Assembly: GCA_030562195.1 (NCBI GenBank)
Contig: JAUJPP010000005.1
Location: 18,401,106-18,465,105, forward strand
Reading direction: 5' to 3'
From: Nipponacmea schrenckii
Taxonomy: Eukaryota; Mollusca; Gastropoda; Lottiidae
DNA: 64,000 nt
Position numbers and translations under genes: made by a program. The notes below the pieces were generated by a model. That model searched no databases. It saw nothing but the letters and a program-made list of their open reading frames with translations, and was not told the DNA's origin. Positions 1-10,950 of the stretch are shown here, piece by piece (positions within the stretch are counted from its first letter, which is position 1; every line of letters begins with the position of its first letter).

Positions 1-16
1 AGCGGCATGTTTATTT

Positions 17-400
17 GGTTCACTGTCATTTAAGCACACATTTTTAAGCACACCTCATCTAGACACGGTACTTTAGGCACACTTCATTTAGGCAAACGGT
101 CAGATAAGCACATGTCATTTAGGCACAGTGCTATTTAGGCACAATGTTTTAGGCACACTTTAAATTAGGCACATACTCAATTAGGCACACTCTTTTTAGG
201 CACACATAGATTCGGCACACAGTCATTTAGGCACAATTGAGTATGGGCCTAATTGAAAGTGTGCCTAAATTGCTGTGTCTAAATAACACTGTGCCTAAAT
301 GACAAGTGCTTATCTGACCGTGTGCCTAAATGAAGTGTGCCTAAAGTACGGTGCCTAAATGAGGAGTGCTTAAAAAAAGTGTGCCTAAATGACTTTCTCC
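17..400. mobile_element. Fold-back hairpin MITE with 8-bp target site duplication
   Basis: The element is one long imperfect inverted repeat: the left half carries repeated TTTAGGCACAC-like words and the right half carries their complements in mirror order (GTGCCTAAATGA). The two ends start GG...GTCATTTA(A/G)GCACAC on both strands. It is bracketed by the direct repeat GTTTATTT at 9-16 and 401-408. Removing the element and one copy restores the sequence seen uninterrupted near 58515 and 59160 (GGCATGTTTATTTACGCATG), so this is an insertion and not a local hairpin. There is no coding capacity. The 8-bp duplication fits hAT-like transposition, which is inference. Confidence 0.85.
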
Positions 401-545
401 GTTTATTTACATGGATGAAACTAATAACTTGTAAAAATGTGTGATTAACTTTTTATTAGCAATATTGAATGGATTAAAAATACTCAATAAATATTATAAG
501 TATTACTAGTAAACTAATAATACTGAATGAACGTGAGTAGTAATT
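401..545 (+). repeat. Leader unit U of the 34-bp satellite, copy 1
   Basis: This segment (TTATTTACATGGATG ... TGTGTGATTAAC ... TTATTAGCAATAT) is also found at about 58508-58640 and 59151-59280, where it leads straight into 34-bp satellite repeats. Here it is followed by only one satellite-like word (AATACTGAATGAACGTGAG). It is therefore a dispersed leader and not chance flank. Its 5' part is interrupted by the fold-back element at 17-400. Confidence 0.75.
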
Positions 546-547
546 GA

Positions 548-614
548 GTATATAGATACCCGGTACCAATCGGCTTTGCTTCACTCCGCTCCGAGCTACC
601 GGATATCTATATAC
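548..614. repeat. Imperfect palindrome (TATATAGAT...CCGGTA arms)
   Basis: The arm at 548-565 (GTATATAGATACCCGGTA) is complementary to 597-614 (TACCGGATATCTATATAC) with one or two mismatches, around a 31-base loop. It lies directly upstream of the Polinton-like fragment. Its role is unknown; it could be a terminal or subterminal structure of that element. Confidence 0.5.
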
Positions 615-656
615 CCTATAACTTCTTTTTTCCTTCCCGCGCTCCCTTTACAAAAA

Positions 657-867
657 ATGTCTTTTATAAACATTCACTCCCCTGCAACTTATTTCGGCTC
701 AGGAAACATTCAAAAATCTCTAACTAAACTTCCCGGTTTCCCATTGGCTAAATATGAAGGTGAGAAACATCTTCCAGGTCATAAATAGACTGGCCTGGGA
801 ACTAGGTTAGATTAACGACTGGGTGAAAATGATAATCCGAAACCAGGTGAAGAACCAGAGACTTGAT
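657..867 (+). pseudogene. Polinton/parvovirus-type PLA2-like fragment, broken
   Basis: A frame opening at ATG 657 reads through LPGFPLAKYEGEKHLPGHK, a stop at about 786, then TGLGTRLD, a second stop and GENDNPKPGEEPET. This matches the spacing of the PLA2-like leader found in Polinton (Maverick) and parvovirus-type capsid proteins, where the glycine-rich YTGPGT loop follows the LPGHN segment. Here the loop tyrosine is replaced by a stop, the second proline/glycine turn is altered and the catalytic His-Asp helix is absent, so the copy is dead. The match is from memory of the family pattern. An integrase fragment of the same element class lies at 5849-6660. Confidence 0.55.
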
Positions 868-926
868 TTATGGGAGTAAACCTCTGCTTCATGCCGAAAT
901 TGTAAGTCAACGGTTTACTCCCATAA
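868..926. repeat. Perfect 15-bp inverted repeat
   Basis: TTATGGGAGTAAACC (868-882) and GGTTTACTCCCATAA (912-926) are exact complements separated by 29 bases. They sit immediately after the dead PLA2-like frame, in sequence with no coding signal. Confidence 0.7.
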
Positions 927-1191
927 CTCATAATTCCCGTTACTTATAATCAATTATTTATGGTTCAGTGCATCTTTAACCCCTAGCTGTACCCCTACAG
1001 AGACATAACCCATTATATAGGCAATAGTATTCTTTAAATTTTTTTTAAACAATCTATTTATTTCAATAAATACACATAAACATACAGCAAATAGCGATAC
1101 AGAAAAAAGCTCAGGGCTATTCTTTAATCACAGTGTCACACTGTCACATTTCTCATAATATTTATGCAAATATTTATGCACTTTAATGAAA

Positions 1192-1480
1192 TCAATTAAT
1201 TTTCATCAAATGACCACCTGAATCCAAATATTCCAAAACAATCTCTTGACTGACCAACTGGTTCTTTAATTGTCCCAACCTATTGTCAATTTCCCTATTT
1301 ACTCGTTTACATGTAACGGTACCACCATCTTTCTGTTTTGTGGATACGAGGTTGGAAATCGCTATAAATTGTAGTTGGCGGGGGGCCCGACTGTATTGAC
1401 ATGGTTCCAATGATGGATCATCATCAACCCAGGTACTATAACTGATATCATCTGATGAAGTTACATGTATTTAACCAATA
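1192..1480 (-). CDS. Uncharacterised short open frame
   Basis: An open minus frame of about 95 codons ends at 1192. It reads ...SSDDISYSTWVDDDPSLEPCQYSRAPRQ... and then a hydrophilic stretch with KRVNREIDNRLGQLKNQL that could form a short helix or coiled coil. I do not recognise a family. The composition looks more like protein than the surrounding AT-rich DNA, and an acceptor-like CTTCATCAG precedes it on the minus strand near 1459, so it might be a terminal exon or a remnant of the Polinton-like element. There is no promoter or polyadenylation evidence. The flanks 927-1191 and 1481-1927 hold nothing I can identify. Confidence 0.25.
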
Positions 1481-1927
1481 TTTTTGAAGCCAGTTAACAT
1501 CAAACGTAATAACTTCGGTAATCAATTGATTAAGATTAGAGATTTCGTAAGATAAAATTGTAGAGTAAAATTCGAAGTAATATGGTAATAGATGATGCCT
1601 TTTCGGTGATGAACAAATGCTTTCAAAGCACTGTTGTTTATAAAAATCTTAAATTCTATTTTTAACAATATAAAATGACATCTTGTTAATTAATTAAAAC
1701 TTTCCCAAAATAGCTAATACCTATATTATATAATTCAGTTTTAATGTGTTCAGTCAATGGGTCGTTACAAACTAGCTAGTTTGGTTACTGCTTTTAAGAG
1801 GAATAAAAATCTTAGTAATTTACTAGTCCATGGCAAATTGGACCCTATTCCATTAACTCCCTCAAACAATTGAATCATGTTAGTTATATGTATATATTAT
1901 TTGCAAGTATTATTATACTTTAGTCAT

Positions 1928-2442
1928 TCAAGATTTCATTGTTATCTTTAATTGTATTTTTAATCTAATCTTCGGAATCATTACTTCATGTAATAACAGA
2001 AATGTGAAGGAAAATGTATGTTCTCTTCTTGTGACCTTGGCCAGTGCTTCCATAGGAGAGTATCTTCTATAACACCCAATACACTTTCTTAATAATTTAT
2101 AATCAGTGGTTAATAAATTAAAATAATATTTGAATATTCTTATTTTTCTTAAAATGTGTAAAGGGTATCTTCCTAATTCACAATAGATCATTCAACTGCT
2201 TGTTGAATTACGAACACCTAATAATTTCTTACAAAAATTTAAATGGAGATTCTCAATGTCTTTAGCCAAATTTCAGAGCCATAAGAAAGAATGCTGCCAA
2301 CATATTTGTCAAAAATAGATAATTTGGTTTCACAATTAAAATAATTGTCATAATATACTTTTAGGATTGAAAATAGAGCTTTTCTACCCTGGTCTGGAAT
2401 ATTTTTTTGCGTTTTCAAAAATTTTCCATTGAAGTTTAACAT
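1928..2442 (-). pseudogene. LINE ORF2 C-terminal part, decayed
   Basis: Two minus frames read the post-palm part of a non-LTR reverse transcriptase: LMLNFNGKFLKTQKN...QGRKALFSILK...YGSEIW (to about 2239) and then a segment with CELGRYPLHILRKIRIFKYY. The same domain order occurs at 60848-61288 (YLGIVFYYNGKFL...QGRKALGSVISSLY...YACEIW), so both come from one LINE lineage. Stops and shifts separate this part from the reverse transcriptase upstream on the minus strand. Confidence 0.7.
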
Positions 2443-3600
2443 TAACCCTAGATACTTAAATTCATCAACAATAATCTAAACTATAATCATCAAAATGCCC
2501 TGATTTATTTCCTTTTATTTTTCCCCCATATCGAAATATTACAACTTTAGTTTTTTGTAGTATTAACAGTTAAATCCCAATTTTTAGTATATTCTGATAA
2601 CGAATTTAGTAAATTTTGAAGACCTTCAGGGGTTTCCGACAACTAAACCTTATCGTCTGCGTACATTAAAAGAAAAAGATTCATGGCATTAACAGAAACA
2701 GACTGGCAATTATTACTAGTAAAATGAGATTCGATATCATTAATATAAAATAAGACATGTAGGGGTGATAAAATCTCACCCTGTAGAAGACCGGTTAAAC
2801 AAAGAGTTCTGAAACGTCACCGTTAAATTTTACGCAACACTTTACTTTATCATATATATAAGGATCGAATGATTTTTAGTTGACCATCTACGCTATTTAC
2901 AAAATCAAATGCTTTTTTTGTAATCCACGAAACAGCAATATAATCTTTTCTTTTGATTAAGGGTGCGAATAATTACAGATTGTAAAACAAAGATTGCATC
3001 AGTAGTCGATAAGTTTTTACGGAAACCAAATTGAGATGTTGTCATACTTTCATGTGACATACCGAAGCGTAATAACCTGTTATTAATGATAGACGTAAAT
3101 AATTTAGCCATACAGCTAATAATAGTAATACAACGATAGTTATCGGGATGGGAAGAATCCCAATTTTTGAAAACCGGTTTAATATTACCTATACTCCACG
3201 AAGATGGAAAATGGCCTGTATCTAGTATATTATTGAATATTAGTAATAAACACGGTAAAAGTTGTGCCTTACAGTTGACAAAAAATTCATTTAAAATCTG
3301 ATTAGATCCACATGACTTGTGGTTGTCTTGAGTTTTTTTAATTGCGTCATTAATCTCAATCTCAGTAATTGGAGTATCATACTCGTTTATATAACTCTTG
3401 TCAATATTTAAACAGTTATCATGTACATGTGAAAAATCTTCTACATAGGTATTATTGTCAGGGATAATTGATGAGAGTCTGCTTAAATGACTATTTATTT
3501 CATTCAAATCAACTTCGTTAATGTTTGAAGATTTGCGTTTTTTAAATAGTTTATATAATTTTCTTGGATAACGTTTACGCATAAAATTCAGCATATTACC
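2443..3600 (-). pseudogene. LINE reverse transcriptase, decayed
   Basis: The longest piece (2905-3594, 229 codons) contains the reverse transcriptase fingers and palm: NYRCITIISCMAKLFTSII, then SQFGFRKNLSTTDAIF, then CFVDYKKSI, where the expected first catalytic-Asp motif (FVDYKKAFD) is damaged. Further on (2652-2663) the YADD catalytic box is legible in another frame as LFLLMYADDKV, followed by ETPEGLQNLLNSLSEYT and WDLTVNTTKTK. Several stops and frame changes make it non-functional. It belongs with the endonuclease and ORF1 pieces at 4100-4960 as one minus-strand LINE. Confidence 0.8.
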
Positions 3601-4099
3601 CTGTTGGGATTTATAGATATATTTGAGCTTTAGTTTTAAGTTTTTATACTGAGCTTTCTTATTACCTAAAGGTTCAACGCAGCTTTGTACTCGATGAAAT
3701 GCTGTTTACATTGATTATTGAACCATGTTTATTTACCTTAAAACTATTCTTGCGTTTATTATTTACAATGGTTTAGAAAAATGTTCAACATCTATAGCCC
3801 GTTGACTGAATTCACTCAGTTCACATTTTTCAAGAAGAGTATCTTGAAAGTTACAAATAACATCCGCATTATCATCGTCCCCTTTTTACACTACAATAAT
3901 TATGTGAAATAGCTTCATTACATTTGCTGTTATCTACAATAGAAGTGCACTCAAAGGAAAAACATAATGGGGCGTGATCAGAGATTTCGTTGAAAATACC
4001 TGATTGAACGAATTTAAGGGATTTAAAATATTCATAATCATATAATCAATTGTACTAGATCCCTTGGAATTTGTAAATGTTAAACTGCCATCAACATCA
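3601..4099 (-). other. Decayed linker between LINE endonuclease and reverse transcriptase
   Basis: There is no long open frame. By position this is the endonuclease to reverse transcriptase linker of the LINE that spans 1928-4960. Short minus-strand stretches look protein-like but are interrupted by stops every few dozen codons. Confidence 0.4.
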
Positions 4100-4490
4100 T
4101 GTTCAGTCACATGGAAATATCAGTAAGTTAATTGTGGATAAAGGGCTGGGCAATACTTGGATTGTAATGATACAATCATTGATGTTTTCAATGATACAAT
4201 TTTTAGCAAGTCTATTAGAGAAAAAAACAACAATTCCACCCTTTGCGCCTGTTCTCGTAAACTTGTGAATTGAGTAACCAGCGAGTTCTAGATCATCATC
4301 ATGGTGATTCCAACATTCAAACAAACAAATAACGTGATGTCTATTTATCACATTTCTAAAGTTAGTATCTTTAGTTTCTTACGTAAACCTTTATCAACGT
4401 TCCAAGATAGGACTCCATATGTTCTATGCGTAACCCATCGGAGATTCTTCTGGTTAAGTCGAACTGAAATGGGCTGCTCTCTTATTAGGA
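4100..4490 (-). pseudogene. LINE apurinic-type endonuclease (EEP) N-terminal part
   Basis: Minus-strand reading gives VLSWNVDKGLRKKLK, the first Asn box of the exonuclease-endonuclease-phosphatase fold, then NVINRHHVICLFECW, where the usual LxETW glutamate motif is legible with Glu present, then YSIHKF and AKGGIVVFFSNR. A stop or short indel separates the two parts near 4350. Only the N-terminal half of the domain is recognisable. Confidence 0.75.
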
Positions 4491-4960
4491 GGTTGTCTGC
4501 TGCTTTCCCACGACTTTCACGGGTATAACCGTTTACGATCATTTTCAATGGCTGCGGGAAATTGTTCGTTAATACCAAAAGGCTTCCCTTTAAGTTTATA
4601 GGCACTGCTTTTTACCAAAGCTTGGTCATTCTGGTAGAGGAATTTTGCTACGATAGGTCGATGTCTTCCGGGTTAAAATTTTCCGAATCGATGGACATTA
4701 CCGAACTCAATCCCATGCTCTATATTTAACTCACAGTAGATAAAATCTCTGAGTTTGGACTCGGTGTCTTCTCCTGTGTTTTCACGTCATCTGTTGAAAA
4801 TTAGATTGTACTGCATTGATCTACATTGTAGATCTACAACAGTGGTCCGTAACATTTCATTTTCATCTCTCATATTATTCATAAACTCGCTAGTGGATTG
4901 GTTAGTCGCACACAATTTGTCAGCACGACTGCTTGGACTGTTCCAATTATACTATAGGTA
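4491..4960 (-). pseudogene. LINE ORF1 C-terminal part (coiled coil end plus RRM-like domain)
   Basis: On the minus strand, in broken frames, are MRDENEMLRTTVVDLQCRS, then DFIYCELNIEHGIEFGNVH, then LKGKPFGINEQFPAAI with RKRLYP. This is the order of an L1-type ORF1: end of coiled coil, RRM-like core and C-terminal domain. It lies just upstream (minus strand) of the endonuclease, which fits one element. The 5' end is lost at the boundary with the 15-bp satellite near 5000. Confidence 0.7.
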
Positions 4961-4998
4961 TTTACTATTTTCAGAATTTAATTTAATTTATCAGTGCT

Positions 4999-5832
4999 TG
5001 GATTATGAGTTCTGGAATTATGAGTACTGGGATTATGAGAAATGGGATTATGAGTACTGGGATTATGAGTAATGGGATTATGAGTAATGGGATTATGAGA
5101 AATGGGATTATGAGTAATGGGATTATGAGTAATGGGATTATGAGAAATGGGATTATGAGTAATGGGAATCATGAGTTATGGGATTCTGAGAAATAGGATT
5201 ATGAGTAATGGGAATTATGAGTCATTGGATTATGAGTAATTGAAATTATGAGTAATGGGATTGTGAGAAATGGGATTATGAGTAATGGGATTATGAGTAA
5301 TAGGATTATGAGAAATTGGATTATGATTAATGGGAATTATGAGTAATTGGATTATGAGAAATGGGATAATGAGTACTGGGATAATTAGTAATGGGATAAT
5401 GAGTAATTGGATTATGAGTAATGGGATTATGAGTAATGGGATTATGAGTAATGGGATTATGAGTAATGGGATTATGAGTAATGGGATTATGAGAAATGGT
5501 ATTATGAGTACTGGGATTATGAGAAATGGGATTATGAGTAATGGGATTATGAGAAGTGGGATAATGAGTAATGGGATAATGAGTAATGGGATTTTGAGTA
5601 ATGGAATTATGAGTAATGGGATTATGAGTAATGGGATTATGAGTAATGGGATTATGAGAAATGGGATAATGAGTAATGGGATTTTGAGTAATGGAATTAT
5701 GAGTAATGGGATTATGAGTAATGGGATTATGAGTAATGGGATTATGAGTAATGGGATTATGAGTAATGGGATTATGAGAAATGGGATTATGAGTAATGGG
5801 GATTATGAGTAATGGGAATTATGAGTAATGGG
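4999..5832. repeat. 15-bp satellite (GGGATTATGAGTAAT)n
   Basis: About 55 tandem copies of a 15-base unit with few substitutions (AGTAAT, AGAAAT, AGTACT variants), a few one-base insertions near 5160-5340 and a very regular block from 5400 to 5800. Because 15 is a multiple of 3, both strands stay open over long stretches: plus reads as GIMSN/GIMRN repeats and minus as NPITH/NPISH. These are satellite artefacts and not evidence of a gene. Confidence 0.95.
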
Positions 5833-5848
5833 AACACAACTAAGCAGA

Positions 5849-6660
5849 CAAACAAATGATTAAAGAATTAGAATCTATTCCAAATCCCACTTTTAAAGAA
5901 AAAGTTGAAAGAGCATTAATCATAAGACTTTAAAAATCAAACCTAAAATTAAGTATGGGAATAGCAGATGAAATTCATAAAGATTTCCGAAAAACATAAA
6001 ACTTTTTAAAAGTTAAAGTATTCGCCAAAGATGATTAATATGCCACATGAAAGAGGTTTTAATATTGTTTAACAGTTATAGATTTATATACAAGATACTC
6101 TTCGGTTATTCCTCTTAAAAACAAAACAGGTCTAACTGTTTGAAAATCATTTGAAATAATACTGAAACATAGAAAACAGAAAAGGTTATGGGTAGATCAA
6201 GGAGTTTTATAAAAAAAAAAAATACATGAAATCTCGAGGGTTTGAAATTTACAGTTCATATAACGAAGATAAAGATATTTAATAGAACTCTAAAAAAAGT
6301 TACAGAAATAAAAGTTACTCCTTCCTAAGCTTGAAAAAAATCCAGATATTATAACATCAATTAACACACAAAACAATTTTGAAAATGAGGATTTAAATAT
6401 CAAACTCAAATTTAAAGTTGGAGATCGAGTTCGTATTTATAAATATAAAAGTAAATTCGAAAAAAGTTATATTGGATATTGGAAAAATGAAATCTTTATT
6501 ATATTAAAGATAATAAAACTTCACCACCAACTTACAGTTTGGTAGATTTACACGTGAGGAAATCTTGGGCTGATTTTATCAAAAATGAACTTCAAAAAAA
6601 ATGATTTTTTAAAAAATATTCTTACAAAGATATGGAACGGAAACTACCACAAATTGCAAA
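5849..6660 (+). pseudogene. Polinton/Maverick-type integrase, decayed
   Basis: Plus-strand frames, broken by many stops, read EIHKDFRK, KVKVFAKDD, LTVIDLYTRYSSVIPLKNKT (the first catalytic Asp region of a retroviral-type integrase), then KQKRLWVDQG (second Asp region), IYSSYNEDKD, FNRTLKK, and a C-terminal KFKVGDRVRIYKYKSKFEK with GYWKNEIF. The order, and especially the SYNE/FNRTLK and FKVGDRVRI motifs, is what I know from integrases of Polinton elements. The ERFNRTLK glutamate is lost and no frame is intact. With the PLA2-like fragment at 657-867 it suggests a Polinton relic disrupted by a LINE and satellite growth. Confidence 0.7.
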
Positions 6661-6790
6661 TTTATCCGATGGGCAGAGGTATTGATGATATTTCACCGAG
6701 CATACAATAGTGAAAAGGGTTATATGTTGAAAATTTGTGGTAGTATCTGTTCAATATCTTTGCAAGAATTCTTAGAAAGTAATCATTTTT
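6599..6790. repeat. Inverted repeat after the integrase fragment
   Basis: The arm at about 6599-6660 (ATTCTTACAAAGATATGGAA ... CTACCACAAATT) is complementary with a few mismatches to about 6732-6790 (AATTTGTGGTAG ... ATCTTTGCAAGAATTC). The loop is about 75 bases. It lies between the integrase remnant and the 34-bp satellite and may be a terminal structure of the Polinton relic or a separate small element. Confidence 0.7.
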
Positions 6791-6799
6791 TTAAAAACT

Positions 6800-8870
6800 T
6801 TTTAAAAATCTGATGAATGTGAAAATATTTAATTAATAATACTAATGAATGTGATAAATATTTGACTAATAATACTGAATGAATGTGATAAATATTTAAG
6901 TAATAATACTGAATGAATGTGATAAATATTTGACTAATAATACTGAATGAATGTGATAAATATTTAACTAATAATACTGAATGAATGTGGTAAATATTTA
7001 ACAAATAATACTGAATGAATGTGATAAATATTTAACTAATAATACTGGATGAATGTGATAAATATTTAACTAATAATACTGAATGAATGTGATAAATATT
7101 TGACTGATAATACTGAATGAATGTGGTAAATATTTAACAAATAATACTGAATGAATGTGATAAATATTTAACTAATAATACTGAATGAATGTGATAAATA
7201 TTTAACTAATAATACTGAATGAATGTGATGAATATTTGACTAATAATACTATATTAATGTAATAATTAATTAACAAATAATACTGAATAAATGTGATAAA
7301 TATTTAACAAATAATACTGGATGAATGTGATAAATATTTGACTAATAATACTGAATTAATATGATAAATATTTAACAAATAATACTGAATGAATATAATA
7401 AATATTTAACAAATAATACAGGATGAATGTGATAAATATTTGACTAATAATACTGAATAAATGTGATAAATATCTGACTAATAATACTGAATTAATATGA
7501 TAAATATTTAACTAATAATACAGAATGAATGTGAAAAATATTTAACTAAAAATACTGAATGAATGTAATTAATATTTGACTGATAATACTGAATGAATGT
7601 GAAAAATATTTGACTGATAATACTGGATGAATGTGATAAATATTTGACTAATAATACTGGATGAATGTGATAAATATTTAACTAATAATACTGAATGAAT
7701 GTGAAAAATATTTGACTGATAATACTGGATGAATGTGATAAAAATTTGACTAATAATACTGAATGAATGTGATAAATATTTAACTACTAATACTGAATGA
7801 ATGTGATAAATACTTTACTGATAATACTGAATGGATGTGGTAAATATTTAACAAATAATACTGAATGAATGTGATAAATATTTAACTAATAATACTGAAT
7901 GAATGTGATAAATATTTGACTAATAATACTGAATGAATGTGAACAATATTTGACTAATAGTACTGAATGAATGTGAAAAATATTTGACTAATAATACTGA
8001 ATGAATGTAAGAAATATTTGACTAATAATACTGAATGAATGTGAAAAATATTTGACTAATAATACTGGATGAATGTGATAAATATTAAACTAATAATACA
8101 GAATGAATGTGAAAAATATTTGACTAATAATACTGAATGAATGTGATAAATATTAAACTAATAATACTGGATGAATGTGATAAATATTTGACTAATAATA
8201 ATGAATGAATGTGAACAATATTTGACTAATAGTACTGAATGAATGTGAAAAATATTTGACTAATAATACTGGATGAATGTGATAAATATTAAACTAATAA
8301 TACAGAATGAATGTGAAAAATATTTGACTAATAATACTGAATGAATGTGATAAATATTAAACTAATAATACTGGATGAATGTGATAAATATTTGACTAAT
8401 AATAATGAATGAATGTGAACAATATTTGACTAATAATACTGAATGAATGTGATAAATATTTGACTAATAATACTGAATGAATGTAAGAAATATTTGACTA
8501 ATAATACTGAATGAATGTGATAAATATTTGACTAATAATAATGAATGAATGTGAACAATATTTGACTAATAGTACTGAATGAATGTGAAAAATATTTGAC
8601 TAATAATACTGAATGAATGTGATAAATATTTGACTAATAATACTGAATGAATGTAAGAAATATTTAACTAATAATACTGAATGAATGTGATAAATATTTA
8701 ACAAATAATACTGAATGAATGTAAGAAATATTTAACTGAAAATATTGAATAAATTTAAGAAATATTTAAAATATTGAACAAATAATACTGAATGAATGTG
8801 AAATATATTTAACTAAAATGTGTAACTAATAACACTGAATGAAAGTGATTCAACTAATAAAACTAATTAC
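6800..8870. repeat. 34-bp satellite array, about 60 copies
   Basis: Tandem units of the form AATACTGAATGAATGTGATA/AATATTTGACTAAT (34 bases). Variants alternate TTTAACTAAT, TTTAACAAAT, TTTGACTAAT and ATTAAACTAAT. Higher-order repetition is visible: the succession of variant units around 7980-8170 recurs near 8220-8410, meaning blocks of several units were copied together. The last copies (8700-8900) are degenerate. The same unit recurs at 58650-58949, 59260-60474 and 61720-61925. Confidence 0.95.
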
Positions 8871-8959
8871 TAATTATACTGCATGTAAGTGATATATATT
8901 GAACTTATAATACTCAAATAATGTGTTAACAAATGTGATACTTGTAAACAGAGGGTTAA

Positions 8960-9540
8960 ACGCAAAAATGTAACTCTATTTAACTTTATTTTAGATACAG
9001 GGGATTACCCAGAGGAATGGGTAACAGGTATTATAAACCTAGATAATATTATTGAAAATAACCATTTGTATGCTTTGTGGACTTGAAAAGGTGTTTCGAC
9101 ACCATAAACAGAGACTGTCTTTTATACAAGCTCAAGTCTATACGAATGGATGTGAACTTTCTAAATAGTATTTCGTCGCTTTATAGCAATGTTAGTTGTT
9201 CTATTCAAATGAACTCACTTAGAACGAACTGGTTCTCAGTTAGCCAAGGTGTAAAGCAGGGGTACGTTTTATCATAAAGTTTGTTTGCAAACTATGCCAA
9301 TGATTTGGTCGATGAAAAAAACGAACTGGATGTGGAATCGATTTTGGGGATGGAAAGACGAGAACAAACTGCAAGCGTTAATTGACACTCTGAATAATTG
9401 GTATGATAGATGGAGGCTACCAGTTAATGAAAATAAAAAAAAAAGATTGTACATTTCAGAAACAAATGTGTGAATAGAAGTTATGTCCAGTTTAAATGTG
9501 GTAATATTGATTTGTCTTACTCTGATGCACTTTAAATGAG
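8960..9540 (+). pseudogene. LINE reverse transcriptase fragment, internally deleted
   Basis: Plus-strand reading gives LDTGDYPEEWVTGIINLDN, then (after a jump) FVDLKRCFDTINRDCLLYKL, then NWFSVSQGVKQGYVLS, YANDLV, and KLQALIDTLNNWYDRWRLPV. These are palm motifs A (D in VDLKRCFD), B (GVKQG) and a damaged C box (YAND for YADD), followed by the thumb. The finger region between the first two pieces is missing and two frameshifts occur near 9280 and 9440. The family differs from the minus-strand LINE that follows. It abuts the 34-bp array. Confidence 0.75.
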
Positions 9541-9619
9541 GTGAATTTTCATATGATGTACTATACAAAATATTATGACTCAATCCGTCCTATATTTACC
9601 TTTGCTGGGGTTTAATGAG

Positions 9620-10250
9620 CCGTAACTGTATTGTAGGCTACATGTAAATGCTTGACACTTTTTCTTGGGTTTGAATAAGAGAAGTAGTAATGTCGCAGCA
9701 AGAGGTAATATGGAATGGCTACAGGGTGATGACCTAACTCTAATATTTTTAATGAACCATTAAGCTTTTTTACCGCTGTAAAGTGTCGACTCTTCATAAA
9801 AATGCTAATTTTAGGTAAAACTATCTAAACTCTATTAAACATTTCTAATTGGGTATCAATTGTTAAATCCAAGTTTCGTGCTTTCCTATTTAAACCGATT
9901 AAGACTTTTTTATTTTGGTTTACTTGTTTATTAATATGTTTTTGAAACTGATCATTAAAATTGAATTTTACCCCAAGGTATACATAATCACTGACAACCG
10001 TATAGCATTCTCCCCACAAAATCTAAATTCTGGAAATACTAGAAAAAATTAATGCTTTTGATTTGGCAACATTAATACTCTCTTTCCACTGGTTGCAGAC
10101 ACCATACCTACCAAGAAGAAGAAGAAGGTTGCAGTAGTCCGTTACATCATCAAGGGCTACTTGTAGATCTTCAGGATTTTCAGCTAAAAAAATAGTAGCA
10201 TCTGCATATAAAAGGGCATATAATTTTAAGATGTGCCCTCATTAATTAGA
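9620..10250 (-). pseudogene. LINE reverse transcriptase, palm C motif to thumb
   Basis: The minus strand reads ALLYADATIFLAENPEDLQV, the catalytic C box with YADA for YADD, then DDVTDYCN, a GAAGAAGAAGAA-like insertion, WKESINVAKSKALIFSS, and (10019 to 9825) VSDYVYLGVKFNFNDQFQK with QNKKVLIGLNRKAR. It is interrupted by stops. It continues, after a gap of about 290 bases without coding signal, from the fragment at 10505-10950. Confidence 0.75.
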
Positions 10251-10504
10251 GCCAAACTAACCTTAATTATTGATTAATTGATGTTTCTAATGAATAATCC
10301 ATGTATTCTCAAGTTCAAATGATCTATGTGGACGTAGAAATACTTTTGGTATCCATTTGACTCCAATCTGCTTTGAAAAGCTAAATTTAGACTCAATGTT
10401 TGATCATGTGACCAAAATAACGTCATACGAATGAAGGTATATAAGAATTTATATTTTATTATCATTATCTAAACATATTCAAAAAGAGATATGGTGAGTT
10501 AAAA

Positions 10505-10950
10505 ACTTATTTAAATTAATTCATGTTTTACAAAATGATACCAATGATCAAAGCATTTTTTATAATCTAAGAATGCACGGTATATCCTTGTTTTATCGCT
10601 AAAGTACAAGTCAATTAGAGTGTATAAGGTAAAAATATGATCAAGTGTTGAGAATCCCTGATGGAAACCTGCTTGATTTTGCTCAATTATACCCACCGCT
10701 TCCACGTAGTAAGTTAGACGATAATTTATGCATGACGTAAATAATTTACTTATGCAACTCTATAATTATCTATTTCGTTTATACTACCCTAATTTTTATA
10801 CATTGGTTTAAAAGTTCCAATACACCATGATTCAGGAACAATGCCAGAGTTTAATAAAATTTTAAATAGTTTTAGTATATATTCTATAACATAATTATTA
10901 TTAAATTAAGCCTTTCAATTAGGTAGTGTTATAGCTGATGACTTTTAACT
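10505..10950 (-). pseudogene. LINE reverse transcriptase, finger to motif A region
   Basis: The minus strand reads LLNSGIVPESWCIGTFKPMY, NYR, then VGIIEQNQAGFHQGFSTLDH with IFTLYTLIDLYF and RAFLDYKKCFD. These are the standard successive motifs before and including the first catalytic Asp. The frame is lost right after CFD, exactly where about 290 bases of unrelated AT-rich sequence (10215-10505) separate it from the C-box part. Confidence 0.75.

Noticed and set aside
5005..5812. GIMSN-repeat protein genes on plus and NPITH-repeat on minus
   Set aside because: They are products of a 15-bp satellite whose length is a multiple of three; no start context, no non-repetitive part.
6800..8870. CRISPR-like array of direct repeats
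   Set aside because: The 34-bp units are contiguous with no spacers, and the locus is eukaryotic satellite DNA.
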